In this document: piece by piece, positions 9,057 to 17,862 of the stretch
Layout: every line of letters begins with the position of its first letter
Numbering within the stretch: position 1 is the stretch's first letter
NCBI GenBank assembly: GCA_029560875.1
Contig: JAKQKB010000210.1
Coordinates: 1 to 64,000 of the forward strand
Direction: 5' to 3'
DNA length: 64,000 bases
Source: Bacteroidota bacterium
GTDB lineage: Bacteria > Bacteroidota > Bacteroidia > Bacteroidales > Tenuifilaceae
The notes under the pieces: model-generated
Databases searched by the model: none
Told to the model about the DNA's origin: nothing
The model's input: only the letters and a program-made list of their open reading frames with translations
Program-made: the position numbers and the translations under genes

Positions 9057-9833
9057 TCACCTTATTTTCAGAACAATCGATGCATTTTCGGGTAAAGCTC
9101 TATATATCATTTTTGCATCGCGTTTCTTTAGCTTAATTCTTATTTCAGGGTGGTATTCTGGTTTCTTAAAAGTTGATGTGGCTTTAAATAGTTCATATCC
9201 GGATTGTACTCTGTCCATAAAATCGAACTTAAATTGCTTTAAACCATCTGCCGACTCACGTGGATTACTTTCGTAGAAGTAGAGCTGGATTCCTGAACTT
9301 GTTTCGAAAATATAGTTAACCGCATCGATATCGGTTGTGTCTGGTACAACATCTGGAGTGTACTCTGAGGTATCCTTTGGGGCAATTTTAACCATTAGAG
9401 GCACCTTTGCTATAGTTGATGTATGTCCAGTTACCTGCAATGGGAGCGAAAGCATCCTGTACAGCGCAACCTGGTCAACTGCGTCAACAAAACGGCTTAG
9501 CTGGTAGTTCTCAATCTTTGCGGAATGAACCACAACGCCCTTAATCATTAAGTTGGCTGTGCTATCGAGAAAGTTTAGAGTAAGGCTTATGGAGTCCGAC
9601 TTTGATGCTTCAAACTGAGCATTGATGTATGCATACTCAACTTGTTTTGCAATAATTGAGGAGTCAGATGTGGAAACGAAGCTGAATTCGGCCTTCTCTG
9701 CATCGCTTGAGAATTTGCCGTTAAACTCTTCAATCGCTTGGTTTACAGAAAGAATCTCGAATGTTGAAATGAACGAAATAATCAACACAAGCAGTAAAGC
9801 TGAAATAATTAGTAGTACTCTAAATCTTTTCAT
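9057..9833 (-). CDS. Membrane-anchored envelope protein of unknown function
   Basis: A 258-residue protein starting at the ATG of MKRFRVLL. A longer frame to 9869 would overlap the upstream gene by 26 bp and adds no recognisable sequence. One hydrophobic segment (about residues 4-22) acts as a membrane anchor or uncleaved signal. The rest is polar and beta-rich, so it should sit on the periplasmic side. It is the last gene of the lipoprotein/L,D-transpeptidase operon, 10 bp after the second transpeptidase, so an accessory cell-wall role is likely by context. I recognise no family. Confidence 0.7.
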   Translation of the reverse strand: MKRFRVLLIISALLLVLIISFISTFEILSVNQAIEEFNGKFSSDAEKAEFSFVSTSDSSIIAKQVEYAYINAQFEASKSDSISLTLNFLDSTANLMIKGVVVHSAKIENYQLSRFVDAVDQVALYRMLSLPLQVTGHTSTIAKVPLMVKIAPKDTSEYTPDVVPDTTDIDAVNYIFETSSGIQLYFYESNPRESADGLKQFKFDFMDRVQSGYELFKATSTFKKPEYHPEIRIKLKKRDAKMIYRALPENASIVLKIR

Positions 9834-9843
9834 TGTTTCAATT

Positions 9844-10551
9844 CTAGAATATGTAAACCTTTGAACCAAAATCGAGGGTTTTGTAAACCGCCTCTAAATC
9901 CTCATCGTTCATTCTTATACAGCCGTGCGTTACAGGCATACCAAGGAAACGCTTATAAATAGTTCCGTGTATAAGGTAGCCATCGCCAATGCTAAGGGCA
10001 TAATCGCCAAGTACACCTGCTTCCCAACGGATTGGGTCGTTTTGCGATGGAATAGGTAGGCCTTCCTCAACAAACGACCAGTCGGGTCTGCGCCATACGG
10101 GATTGGTTACTTTACCAATTATCTTATATAAGCCTTTTGGTGTTTTAAAAATCCACTGGCGTTTATCGTGGCTTTTGAGTAGGGTGTAACTTCCTGTACT
10201 ACAAAATCCTTCGCGAATTTGTTTCTTATTCTTGTAAAGTTTAAAGCGGTTGTAGGTGGTGTTAACAATAAAATAAGGCTGACTAGGAGTTAGGTTGTAA
10301 AACTTTTGGGAATTCTTCTTTATAAGATTATCCAACTTGGCAATTTGTTTCTGGTTCAAGCTTGCTGTATCGGCAGCAGAGTTTTTATTCATACCAAGGT
10401 AGCTTTCTTTAATACCCGAAAGTGCATAAAGAACGAACACTACAATTAGTAAAATGGAGGTTAAAGTGATTGATAACCCAATAAAGAACCGAAGAACAGG
10501 CCGTTTCTTTTCAACTTCAACTTTAGCATTATTATCTGTAACTTGTTCCAT
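9844..10551 (-). CDS. L,D-transpeptidase (YkuD domain), membrane-anchored
   Basis: A 235-residue protein with an N-terminal membrane segment (about 24-46) and a YkuD catalytic domain (about 95-235). The active-site signature is present: His195 in the IHGT segment and Cys211 in THGCIRM. These enzymes form 3-3 cross-links in peptidoglycan or attach proteins to meso-diaminopimelate, acting in the periplasm. The gene starts 3 bp after the end of the larger transpeptidase and is followed closely by a membrane-anchored protein. The two enzymes share the fold but differ in N-terminal architecture, so they are not a recent tandem copy. Confidence 0.9.
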   Translation of the reverse strand: MEQVTDNNAKVEVEKKRPVLRFFIGLSITLTSILLIVVFVLYALSGIKESYLGMNKNSAADTASLNQKQIAKLDNLIKKNSQKFYNLTPSQPYFIVNTTYNRFKLYKNKKQIREGFCSTGSYTLLKSHDKRQWIFKTPKGLYKIIGKVTNPVWRRPDWSFVEEGLPIPSQNDPIRWEAGVLGDYALSIGDGYLIHGTIYKRFLGMPVTHGCIRMNDEDLEAVYKTLDFGSKVYIF

Positions 10552-10554
10552 AAA

Positions 10555-11694
10555 CTAGCTCCTTGGAATTCTCTTTAGGTTATAATTACTTGCAATACTG
10601 TTGAAATCGAGGATTGAACCCACAATAACAACGGGTGTTCCAACTTGTATTAGGTTATAAACTTTAAGCATATCGGAATCGTGTAGCGCAACACATCCAT
10701 CGGTCCAATCTGTCCCTTTTCCTCCATCACCGTGAATCTCAATTAGGTTACCAATGTGAGCATTGCGGGGTAATCGGCCAGCGGCTTTGTCCTTGTTGAA
10801 TCTTTCAATATCTTCAGGGTTGGGGTAGTTAAGTAGTAGTGCTCTAAAATATTTTGTTTTGTTAGATGGAATTCGCGTTTTTACAAGGTATATACCCTCA
10901 GGAGTTGCTTTATCACCTTTAAGGCGCTTGCGTCCCATCCAGTTCTTCCCGAACTCTGCATCGTAGGTGTATTTTTTTACACCTGCTTGGTATATGTAAA
11001 GTTTACGGGCAAATTTATCCACAATAATTGCGGTAGATTGATTTTTCTTGGTGTTTTCAATGGTGCTGTTCACCAATTTTTTCCAGTATGGTTGGGAGCT
11101 AAAGTACTCCTCCAAATCATCGAAAGTTCTTTTGTACGATGATAGCAGAAGGTCTTCAGCTTTATTTATTTTGGTTTCGGCTTTGAGGTAGTCTCCTTTC
11201 TCAAAATCTAGTTCCGATTCTCGTAGTAGCATTCTGCCGTTCGAGATGTTGTTTCGAACTTCGCTGGGTAAAGGAAGTAGATTGAATAGCTTATTTACAT
11301 TAACGATTAGGCTATTCAACGATTCAATTTTTTCTTTAACAACAATAACGAGGTTTTTAGAGCGCTTTGTAGAACTTTTTGAGGCTTTTTTTGCTATTTC
11401 GGCCGATTTTTTGGCAAAACTCTTAACTTTCTCGTAATCCCTAAATAGAATAAACTTATCATTTTGACGGTTCCAATGAACCATAGAAGAGTCGTAGAGT
11501 GCTTTGGCCTCTGCATATTGTTTCTTTGAGTATCGTTGGGCTTTGGACTTTGATGCTTGTTGCAGTGATGCAAGGGCATATTCAATTTCACCAACGGGAG
11601 GCTTGGGTATTAAATAAACAAACAGAGCGAAAAGGCTTGCCAAAAAGGCAAAAACAATCGAGATAAAAAGAATACGTTTAAATAATCGGCTCAT
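10555..11694 (-). CDS. L,D-transpeptidase (ErfK/YkuD) with long helical N-terminal domain
   Basis: About 379 residues starting at the ATG of MSRLFKR; an upstream in-frame start would put a terminator hairpin inside the coding sequence. An N-terminal membrane segment (about 5-28) is followed by a long alpha-helical, lysine-rich region (about 40-200). A YkuD domain (about 215-350) follows, with His321 (IHGDG) and catalytic Cys334 (TDGCVAL). The DGC form, in place of the HGC seen in the neighbouring enzyme, is typical of the large ErfK subgroup. The helical region may reach through or bind the cell wall. It lies between the lipoprotein gene and the second transpeptidase. Confidence 0.88.
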   Translation of the reverse strand: MSRLFKRILFISIVFAFLASLFALFVYLIPKPPVGEIEYALASLQQASKSKAQRYSKKQYAEAKALYDSSMVHWNRQNDKFILFRDYEKVKSFAKKSAEIAKKASKSSTKRSKNLVIVVKEKIESLNSLIVNVNKLFNLLPLPSEVRNNISNGRMLLRESELDFEKGDYLKAETKINKAEDLLLSSYKRTFDDLEEYFSSQPYWKKLVNSTIENTKKNQSTAIIVDKFARKLYIYQAGVKKYTYDAEFGKNWMGRKRLKGDKATPEGIYLVKTRIPSNKTKYFRALLLNYPNPEDIERFNKDKAAGRLPRNAHIGNLIEIHGDGGKGTDWTDGCVALHDSDMLKVYNLIQVGTPVVIVGSILDFNSIASNYNLKRIPRS

Positions 11695-11710
11695 AATGCT
11701 GCAAATATCT

Positions 11711-11740
11711 AAAAAAATCCCCGGGATTATACCCGGGGAT
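11711..11740 (-). terminator. Intra-operon terminator/attenuator hairpin
   Basis: A perfect 9-bp GC-rich stem (ATCCCCGGG, 11717-11725, paired with 11732-11740) with a 6-nt loop. On the minus strand it is followed by seven U's (11711-11717). It lies between the lipoprotein gene and the first transpeptidase gene, so it should end most lipoprotein transcripts and let a fraction read on. Confidence 0.85.
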
Positions 11741-11763
11741 ATCAAAAAATCTTGAACTAAATA

Positions 11764-12360
11764 CTATCTTTTGCCTTTAACTTTAGCAATAGCATCGTTT
11801 AATTCGGTGTTGATTCTGGTAGCGCTATCTTTAGCTGCTTTAATTTTGTTAGAAGCATCCATATATTTACCAGCATCGTACATACCTTTAGCCTCAGCTA
11901 CAGAAGCCTCAATAGCAGTCATCTCGGTTTTGATTTGCTCAAGAACAGCAGCACCTTCTTTACCACGTGGAGCTTTCTTCATTAATTTGGTGTTTTCCTC
12001 AAGAAGAGTAGTCATTTCAGTCATAAGACCTTCAACTTCAACTTTTACTTCTTCTTTTTTAGTAATTGCATTAGCTTGAGCTTGTTTTGTCATCTCAAGA
12101 ATTCTGTCTAGTTTTTCACTAGCTGGTTTGAATTTCTTGAAAAGTTTTGATTTTTGAACTTCGATGTCAGCCATAACAGCGTTCATTGAATCTTGAATAG
12201 CAGTAAATTCAGCAGCAGCATAAACATCAGCTTCTACCATTTTAGCAGAATCAATAGCAGCGTTAGCAGCATCAATTTTTTCTTGTGGAACTTTACCACA
12301 GCTAGAAAGAAAAGCAACCATTGTAAGGGCTGCGAATCCAAGTAAAATCTTGTTCTTCAT
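11764..12360 (-). CDS. Alpha-helical outer-envelope lipoprotein, DUF4398-like
   Basis: A 198-residue protein with a clear lipoprotein signal: lipobox LSSC with Cys21 as the lipidation site. The mature part is almost wholly alpha-helical, rich in Ala, Lys and Glu with heptad-like spacing (about 25-190), and ends in a basic tail KGKR. This suits a coiled-coil or helical-bundle lipoprotein between membrane and cell wall. Composition and length recall DUF4398-type proteins. It is first in an operon with two L,D-transpeptidases, and the terminator right after it suggests far higher expression than those enzymes. A Braun-lipoprotein-like tether is an inference (see findings). Confidence 0.82.
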   Translation of the reverse strand: MKNKILLGFAALTMVAFLSSCGKVPQEKIDAANAAIDSAKMVEADVYAAAEFTAIQDSMNAVMADIEVQKSKLFKKFKPASEKLDRILEMTKQAQANAITKKEEVKVEVEGLMTEMTTLLEENTKLMKKAPRGKEGAAVLEQIKTEMTAIEASVAEAKGMYDAGKYMDASNKIKAAKDSATRINTELNDAIAKVKGKR

Positions 12361-12440
12361 AATCGTTTTGTTTGGGTTTAATTAAAAAATAAAACTTATA
12401 AAATAAATTTGATTAGTAATGTTCATTTCTAAAATCAGTG

Positions 12441-12448
12441 CAAATCTA
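12441..12448 (-). promoter_or_regulatory. Possible -7 element TAGATTTG for the lipoprotein operon
   Basis: On the minus strand TAGATTTG fits TAnnTTTG, about 80 bp upstream of the lipoprotein ATG. No clear -33 TTG is seen at the usual spacing. Confidence 0.35.
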
Positions 12449-12577
12449 TATTAAGTATTAACACGTTGTTCTTTTTAGAGCGAAAAAATTTTTTAAAAAC
12501 AGTTAAACAATTTTTAAGTTGCTGTAAATCAATAATAAAATATTTTAACATTCTTGTCAAAATTTGTACTGTACCAA

Positions 12578-12608
12578 CTTGTAATCCTGCTAAAAAACAT
12601 TAAATTTG
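12578..12608 (+). promoter_or_regulatory. Complete Bacteroidota promoter (-33 and -7) for the hybrid kinase
   Basis: CTTG at 12578-12581 and TAAATTTG at 12601-12608 are separated by exactly 19 bp, the typical Bacteroidota -33/-7 spacing. Transcription would start near 12615, only about 9 nt before the GTG start codon. Confidence 0.65.
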
Positions 12609-12623
12609 GTATAAAAGAGTGCT

Positions 12624-15600
12624 GTGGAAAAAGTTTATGGCTCAAACATAATTTCACTTTTGCTTATCCTGTGTGCAGTTTACCTGATAAATTATTGGTT
12701 TCCTGCATATAAACGATTTGGTAAATGGTTCAGAGCCTCTCTTTACTTATTTGTTTTATTATTTTTAGTTTTTGTTGGTTCATATTTTGATGTTATAAAC
12801 GTTGATTTTTGTCTTATAGTTTTATTTAGTTTAATTGGATTCTATTGCGGAGCAATACCTTTATTAATCAATTTATTCATAGGAGTACCAGTTTTTACTT
12901 TTCTTTTTTTTGACGATGCACGTTTGGAAGTGTTTCTGGGTTTCGCTTTTGCATCATTTTTAGGAATCACTCTTAATCAATTATCCACAAATAGAATACT
13001 GACAAGGCACACATGGCTGTTGATAGTGTTTTCAGTTTCCGTTCAACTACTTTCACTCTTTTCAACCTTCAATTATTTGTTATTGGATAATACCGGATGG
13101 TTTAAGTTGATTTTATACAACTTAATCTCCGCATTAACACTTTATATTTTTACTCTAGTTGAGTTTCACAAAAGGAACTCGGTGTCTGATACCCGTTATA
13201 GGCAGGTTGAGGATAACTACAATTTTTTGCTTGAGCGGGTATCTGGGGCGGTTTTAAGGGTTGATTACTTGGGGAGGATTACCTATGCTAACAAATATTT
13301 GCTTGGTTTACTAGGTGTTACATTTCACGAAATTAATGGCAAGCAAGCAGTTGGTTTGGTTTTTAATAAGGAATGTGATGCTAATAGAAGAATTGCTTGT
13401 ATTATTGATTCTAGCGAAAATAAATGTCAAGGACGTTTTGATTCAGAAATCATTAGTAAAGATGGAAAGTCCGTTTGGTTATCGTGGGACTGTAAAATTG
13501 CGGATGAAACCGACCGAATTTTAGAAATACTTTTTACTGGTGTTGATATAACCGAATGGAGAAATACTACAATTTTAAAAACTTCTTTGGAGCGAAGATT
13601 AGAATTGCTTCACCAAGGAATGCTCGATTCTTATGCCCGGGTAAATAAGCTAGGAAAGATAATTGAATTCAATGATGCGTTTCTTAATTTGGTTGGTTAC
13701 ACTAGTGATGAGATTATTAATTTGACATACAACGACCTTACTTCCCCAAAGTGGTGCGAAATAGAGAAGGAGATTATCGAAAATCAAGTACTTGAAAGAG
13801 GTTATTCCGATTTGTATGAAAAAGAGTATACTAGGAAAGATGGAACTTCTATTCCTGTTGAGTTGAGGACATACATTGTTACGAATTTGGATGGAGATTT
13901 TGATGGCTTCTGGGCGCTAATAAGGGATATAAGTTATAGAAAAGATATTGAGAGTAAGTTGAGGTTGAGTGAGACTTTATACAAGAGTATAGTAGAAAAA
14001 TCTCCAATGCCTATCATTTTTATCGAGGTTAAGCCCGATGATAATATTTACATAAAGAACTATAACAGTTCTGCGCAAAAAGTTTTTGGGTTTGGAGAGG
14101 GTGTTGTTAGTGACGCAAAATTCACAGAAACTATTCCCTTATTGAGTGAAGACAAACTGCTTTCAAAATTATTGAGTACAGCATTGGAGGGCGAAGATTT
14201 TCGAATTGATTTGTTCAGCATAATAAAAGATAATGTTCAGTTTTATTTTGAAATCAGAGCCTTTCAAGTTGAACCCAGAATGGCTGTGGTGATTCTAACA
14301 GATATCTCCCAGTTAATGAAGGAGAGGGAACAGCTTGAACTTAGCGAGCAAAAGTTCCGGACTGTTATAACCGAGAATCCAATGGTATTTTTCATGCTGG
14401 ATAAGAATGGAATATTTACCTTATCGGAAGGATTAGGGTTGGCTAAGCTCGGTCTAAAGCCAGGTCAGGTAGTAGGTTTGTCGGTATTTGATGTTTATAG
14501 GGATTTCCCTGAAATAATAGAATCTTCAAAAAAATCGTTAAATGGATTCTCTGTAAAGCTAGACCTTAAAGTAGGCGACATATATTTTAATACAGTTTTC
14601 ACCCCGGTTTTTGATGAAAACAATAAGGTGAAAAATGTGTTGGGTGTTGCTTACGATATAACTTCAAGAATAAATGCCGAAATTGAGGTTGAGCAGAAAT
14701 CCGAAGAGTTGGAACGATATTTTAATAACAGTTTGGATTTGCTTTGTATAGCCGACTTACAGGGGTATTTGCGCAAAGTTAATCCGGAATGGAGCAACCT
14801 ACTAGGCTACAGCTTGGAAGAGTTAGAAGGAAAAAGATTTTTTGATTTTATTCATCCCGATGATATTGAGTCTACAAGCTTTGCCGTTAATGAACTCTCG
14901 GATAAGGGTAGGGTATTGAATTTTACCAATCGATACTTTACAAAGCAGGGCGATTATAGGTGGATTGAGTGGCGCTCGTTTTTAGATAACAATTTGGTAT
15001 ATGCCGTAGCGCGAGATATTACAGAAAGACGATTGGCTGAGGAGCAAATTGTTGAAAATGACCGAAGACTTAAGGAGCAAAACGAGGAGTATATTGCTCT
15101 TAACGAAGAACTATCAGAAAGCAATCAAAGAATCCGTGAGATTAATGAAAAGTTAATTGAAGCAACCGAGAAGGCACAGGAAAGTGATAGGCTCAAGTCT
15201 TCGTTCTTGGCAAATATGAGTCACGAAATTCGTACGCCAATGAATGGCATTGTTGGATTTTGCCAGCTTCTTAAGCAAACAAACAATGTAGATGAGCAGG
15301 TTACCAAGTATTGCGATATTATAGCTACATCTAGCAACCAGTTGCTGGCAATAATTAACGATATAATTGACATCTCCAAGATTGAGGCTGGTCAGGTTAC
15401 GCTTAGTCACGAACCAGTATCAATAATGGATGTTGTAGAAAGAACTACGACCATTTTCTCGGCTCTAGCCAATCAAAAAAATGTTGAATTAAAGTTAAAT
15501 TCAGAAATCGATAGTAGTTTGGTTATTCTCTCCGACCAAACTAAAATTGCTCAAATATTAAGCAATCTAGTAAACAACGCAATTAAGTTTACTAAACGAG

Positions 15601-16286
15601 GTTTTATTGAGGTTGGGGTTAGTGAAAATAGCAAGCACCTGAAAATTTGGGTAAAGGATACTGGAATTGGAATTGCAAAGGAGAATCAAGGTTTAATATT
15701 TGACAGGTTTAGGCAAATAGAGGATGCAAACCCAAACTCAATGAAGGGAACTGGTTTAGGTCTGTCAATCTCTAAATCGCTAGTAGAGATGCTGGGTGGC
15801 GAAATTTGGGTAAATAGCGATATAGGAAAAGGAGCAACATTTACGTTTACAATACCAAATATTAAAGCAATGGACGGATTTGAAACTGTAAAGCGAGACG
15901 ATGAGACTCCCGAAAAATTTGATTTTGGAGGAGCTTCAATTTTATTAGCCGAGGACGATAATATTAACAAGTTGCTGCTTCGAAGGGCATTGGAGAGCGC
16001 TAATGCTAAGGTACTTTTAGCCAACAATGGAGTAGAGGCTCTGGAAATTGTTGAAGCAAATAGTGCTGTTAAGTTAGTTCTTATGGATATCAAGATGCCC
16101 GTAATGGATGGCCTAGAAGCCACTCAACGAATAAAAACAAAATATCCACAAATACCTGTTGTTGCCCAAACTGCCTATGCGCTTCCCGATGAGCGTAAAA
16201 GGGCTATTGAGGCTGGTTGCGATGCTTACCTTACAAAACCAATAAATATCACTGTGCTTTATAAAACAATTCAGCAATTGATGTAA
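12624..16286 (+). CDS. Membrane-bound multi-PAS hybrid histidine kinase/response regulator
   Basis: A 1220-residue sensor starting at GTG; no ATG is in frame nearby. Residues about 5-180 hold several membrane helices. They are followed by about five PAS-type repeats (near 200-300, 325-440, 450-565, 575-690 and 700-810), the last with PAC-like WIEWRSF text. A coiled coil (about 810-855) leads to a HisKA domain with phospho-accepting His867 (SHEIRTP), a HATPase domain (about 970-1085, DTGIGI and GTGLGLSI) and a receiver domain with Asp1155 (LMDIKMPVMDG). The stimulus is unknown; several PAS domains suggest redox or ligand sensing. No output regulator gene is adjacent. Confidence 0.93.
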   Translation: MEKVYGSNIISLLLILCAVYLINYWFPAYKRFGKWFRASLYLFVLLFLVFVGSYFDVINVDFCLIVLFSLIGFYCGAIPLLINLFIGVPVFTFLFFDDARLEVFLGFAFASFLGITLNQLSTNRILTRHTWLLIVFSVSVQLLSLFSTFNYLLLDNTGWFKLILYNLISALTLYIFTLVEFHKRNSVSDTRYRQVEDNYNFLLERVSGAVLRVDYLGRITYANKYLLGLLGVTFHEINGKQAVGLVFNKECDANRRIACIIDSSENKCQGRFDSEIISKDGKSVWLSWDCKIADETDRILEILFTGVDITEWRNTTILKTSLERRLELLHQGMLDSYARVNKLGKIIEFNDAFLNLVGYTSDEIINLTYNDLTSPKWCEIEKEIIENQVLERGYSDLYEKEYTRKDGTSIPVELRTYIVTNLDGDFDGFWALIRDISYRKDIESKLRLSETLYKSIVEKSPMPIIFIEVKPDDNIYIKNYNSSAQKVFGFGEGVVSDAKFTETIPLLSEDKLLSKLLSTALEGEDFRIDLFSIIKDNVQFYFEIRAFQVEPRMAVVILTDISQLMKEREQLELSEQKFRTVITENPMVFFMLDKNGIFTLSEGLGLAKLGLKPGQVVGLSVFDVYRDFPEIIESSKKSLNGFSVKLDLKVGDIYFNTVFTPVFDENNKVKNVLGVAYDITSRINAEIEVEQKSEELERYFNNSLDLLCIADLQGYLRKVNPEWSNLLGYSLEELEGKRFFDFIHPDDIESTSFAVNELSDKGRVLNFTNRYFTKQGDYRWIEWRSFLDNNLVYAVARDITERRLAEEQIVENDRRLKEQNEEYIALNEELSESNQRIREINEKLIEATEKAQESDRLKSSFLANMSHEIRTPMNGIVGFCQLLKQTNNVDEQVTKYCDIIATSSNQLLAIINDIIDISKIEAGQVTLSHEPVSIMDVVERTTTIFSALANQKNVELKLNSEIDSSLVILSDQTKIAQILSNLVNNAIKFTKRGFIEVGVSENSKHLKIWVKDTGIGIAKENQGLIFDRFRQIEDANPNSMKGTGLGLSISKSLVEMLGGEIWVNSDIGKGATFTFTIPNIKAMDGFETVKRDDETPEKFDFGGASILLAEDDNINKLLLRRALESANAKVLLANNGVEALEIVEANSAVKLVLMDIKMPVMDGLEATQRIKTKYPQIPVVAQTAYALPDERKRAIEAGCDAYLTKPINITVLYKTIQQLM

Positions 16287-16370
16287 ATTATGTGTAAAAT
16301 TTTCTAGTTTAGTGGTGTAACAAATTGACCTTTAGTAAGTCAAATTCACATTCACTAAAACAAGATATGT

Positions 16371-17822
16371 ATGAAAAAATTAGTATTATTTATTTCCTTG
16401 GCATTTTTGGTAAATTATTCAATTGCCCAAAAAATTGATAAAAATATTCTAAAAAAACATGTTTATACTCTAGCCGACGATTCCCTTATGGGGCGAGGAT
16501 TTGGTACTCAAGGTGCTCGTATGGCTGCCGATTATATTGTAGAACAATTTTCTGATGCAGGAATTTCGCCTTGGAATGGCTCTTTTAAGCATCCTTTTAT
16601 TAATGCCAGAATGATGGTGAAAATTGAGGGATGCAACATTATTGGATGGGTTGAAGGCTTCGACCCTGTTTTAAAAGATGAATTTATTGTTATTGGTGCT
16701 CACTATGACCATGTGGCATATAGGATTGAAGATGGGAAAAAAATAGTTTACAATGGTGCAGATGATAATGCTTCGGGTACTGCAACTGTAATTGAACTCG
16801 GACGGTGGCTTGCAAAAAACAGGCATTTGCTTAAGCGTTCGGTTATTTTAATTGCCTTTGATGGCGAGGAGGCAGGTCTCATTGGTTCAAACTATTTAGT
16901 TAAGAGCGAACAAATTCCTGTAGATAAGGTCAAGGCTATGTTTAGCCTCGATATGACAGGAATGCTAAGTGAGTATGGTGGTATTGACCTAGTTGGGAAT
17001 GCAACTTTGGACAATGGCGCAACCCTTTTGACCGATTTAGCAGCTAAGCATAGCATAACTGTTAAGAATGATGGAAAAAATATTGAAGGACAGACAGATA
17101 CTGCTCCTTTTGGCAAAAAGGGAATACCCTCAGTGCATGTATTCACATCAACTGTATCTCCCTACCATCAACCCGAGGATGATGCAAATTTGCTTGATTA
17201 CGATGGTATGGTAAAAATTGCTGAATTTATGACTGATGTTATTGTTCAGTTATCATCAGCCGAAACGCTTACGCCTGACAAGCAATTTCTTGCATCGGTG
17301 AGTGGTAATGGGGTAAGGTTTAAAGCAGGCTTTAGACTAGGGATTGGTGCTGCGAACCATAACTACCAGGATGAGTTTTTCTATAGTAAAAGTGTTTTTG
17401 CTTTTAATGCAGGATTGTTCTCACAAATTAGATTTTCTAAAAAGTTTAGCGTGCAACCCGAATTGCTCTACCAATCTGTGGGCGGAAAATACGCTAACGG
17501 TACAATTCGCACCCACGAAATCACTGTTCCGTTAAATTTTAGGCTTAGGCTATTTTCTGTAATGGACGATATTGTTGAAAACCAATCGTACATCTTTGTT
17601 GGGCCATACTACTCGTATCGATTTGCTGGTAAGGCAGATGGTGAGAAAATGGATTTCGACAACAATTTCTACAAGGAGGATTTTGGAATTCAGTATGGTA
17701 TTGGCTTCGAGTTGATGAAAACGCAGTTGCAGATTACAGGGGCTTTTTCCATAAAATCATTAACCAGAGATTCTAATGTTATGCAGAAAAGTTCAATGTT
17801 AAGCTTGGGATTCCAATTTTAG
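16371..17822 (+). CDS. M28-family zinc peptidase fused to an outer-membrane beta-barrel-like domain
   Basis: A 483-residue protein with a signal peptide ending near SIAQ. Residues about 30-300 form an M28 aminopeptidase-type domain with the zinc ligands in order: GAHYDH (His), GADDNASG (Asp), DGEEAGL (catalytic and ligand Glu), SLDMTGM (Asp) and a His in SPYHQPEDD. Residues about 305-483 resemble a porT-like outer-membrane beta-barrel, with alternating strands and a final aromatic FQF. The enzyme would then be held at the outer membrane and trim peptides. The fusion is unusual to my knowledge; a frame join is unlikely because the frame is continuous. Confidence 0.85.
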   Translation: MKKLVLFISLAFLVNYSIAQKIDKNILKKHVYTLADDSLMGRGFGTQGARMAADYIVEQFSDAGISPWNGSFKHPFINARMMVKIEGCNIIGWVEGFDPVLKDEFIVIGAHYDHVAYRIEDGKKIVYNGADDNASGTATVIELGRWLAKNRHLLKRSVILIAFDGEEAGLIGSNYLVKSEQIPVDKVKAMFSLDMTGMLSEYGGIDLVGNATLDNGATLLTDLAAKHSITVKNDGKNIEGQTDTAPFGKKGIPSVHVFTSTVSPYHQPEDDANLLDYDGMVKIAEFMTDVIVQLSSAETLTPDKQFLASVSGNGVRFKAGFRLGIGAANHNYQDEFFYSKSVFAFNAGLFSQIRFSKKFSVQPELLYQSVGGKYANGTIRTHEITVPLNFRLRLFSVMDDIVENQSYIFVGPYYSYRFAGKADGEKMDFDNNFYKEDFGIQYGIGFELMKTQLQITGAFSIKSLTRDSNVMQKSSMLSLGFQF

Positions 17823-17862
17823 ATTATTAATATCGTAGTTTAATAATATCACTCAATTTGAT

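Noticed and set aside
11695-11745. Extended start of the larger L,D-transpeptidase
   Set aside because: It would place a terminator hairpin in the coding sequence; the ATG at 11694 begins a normal membrane anchor.
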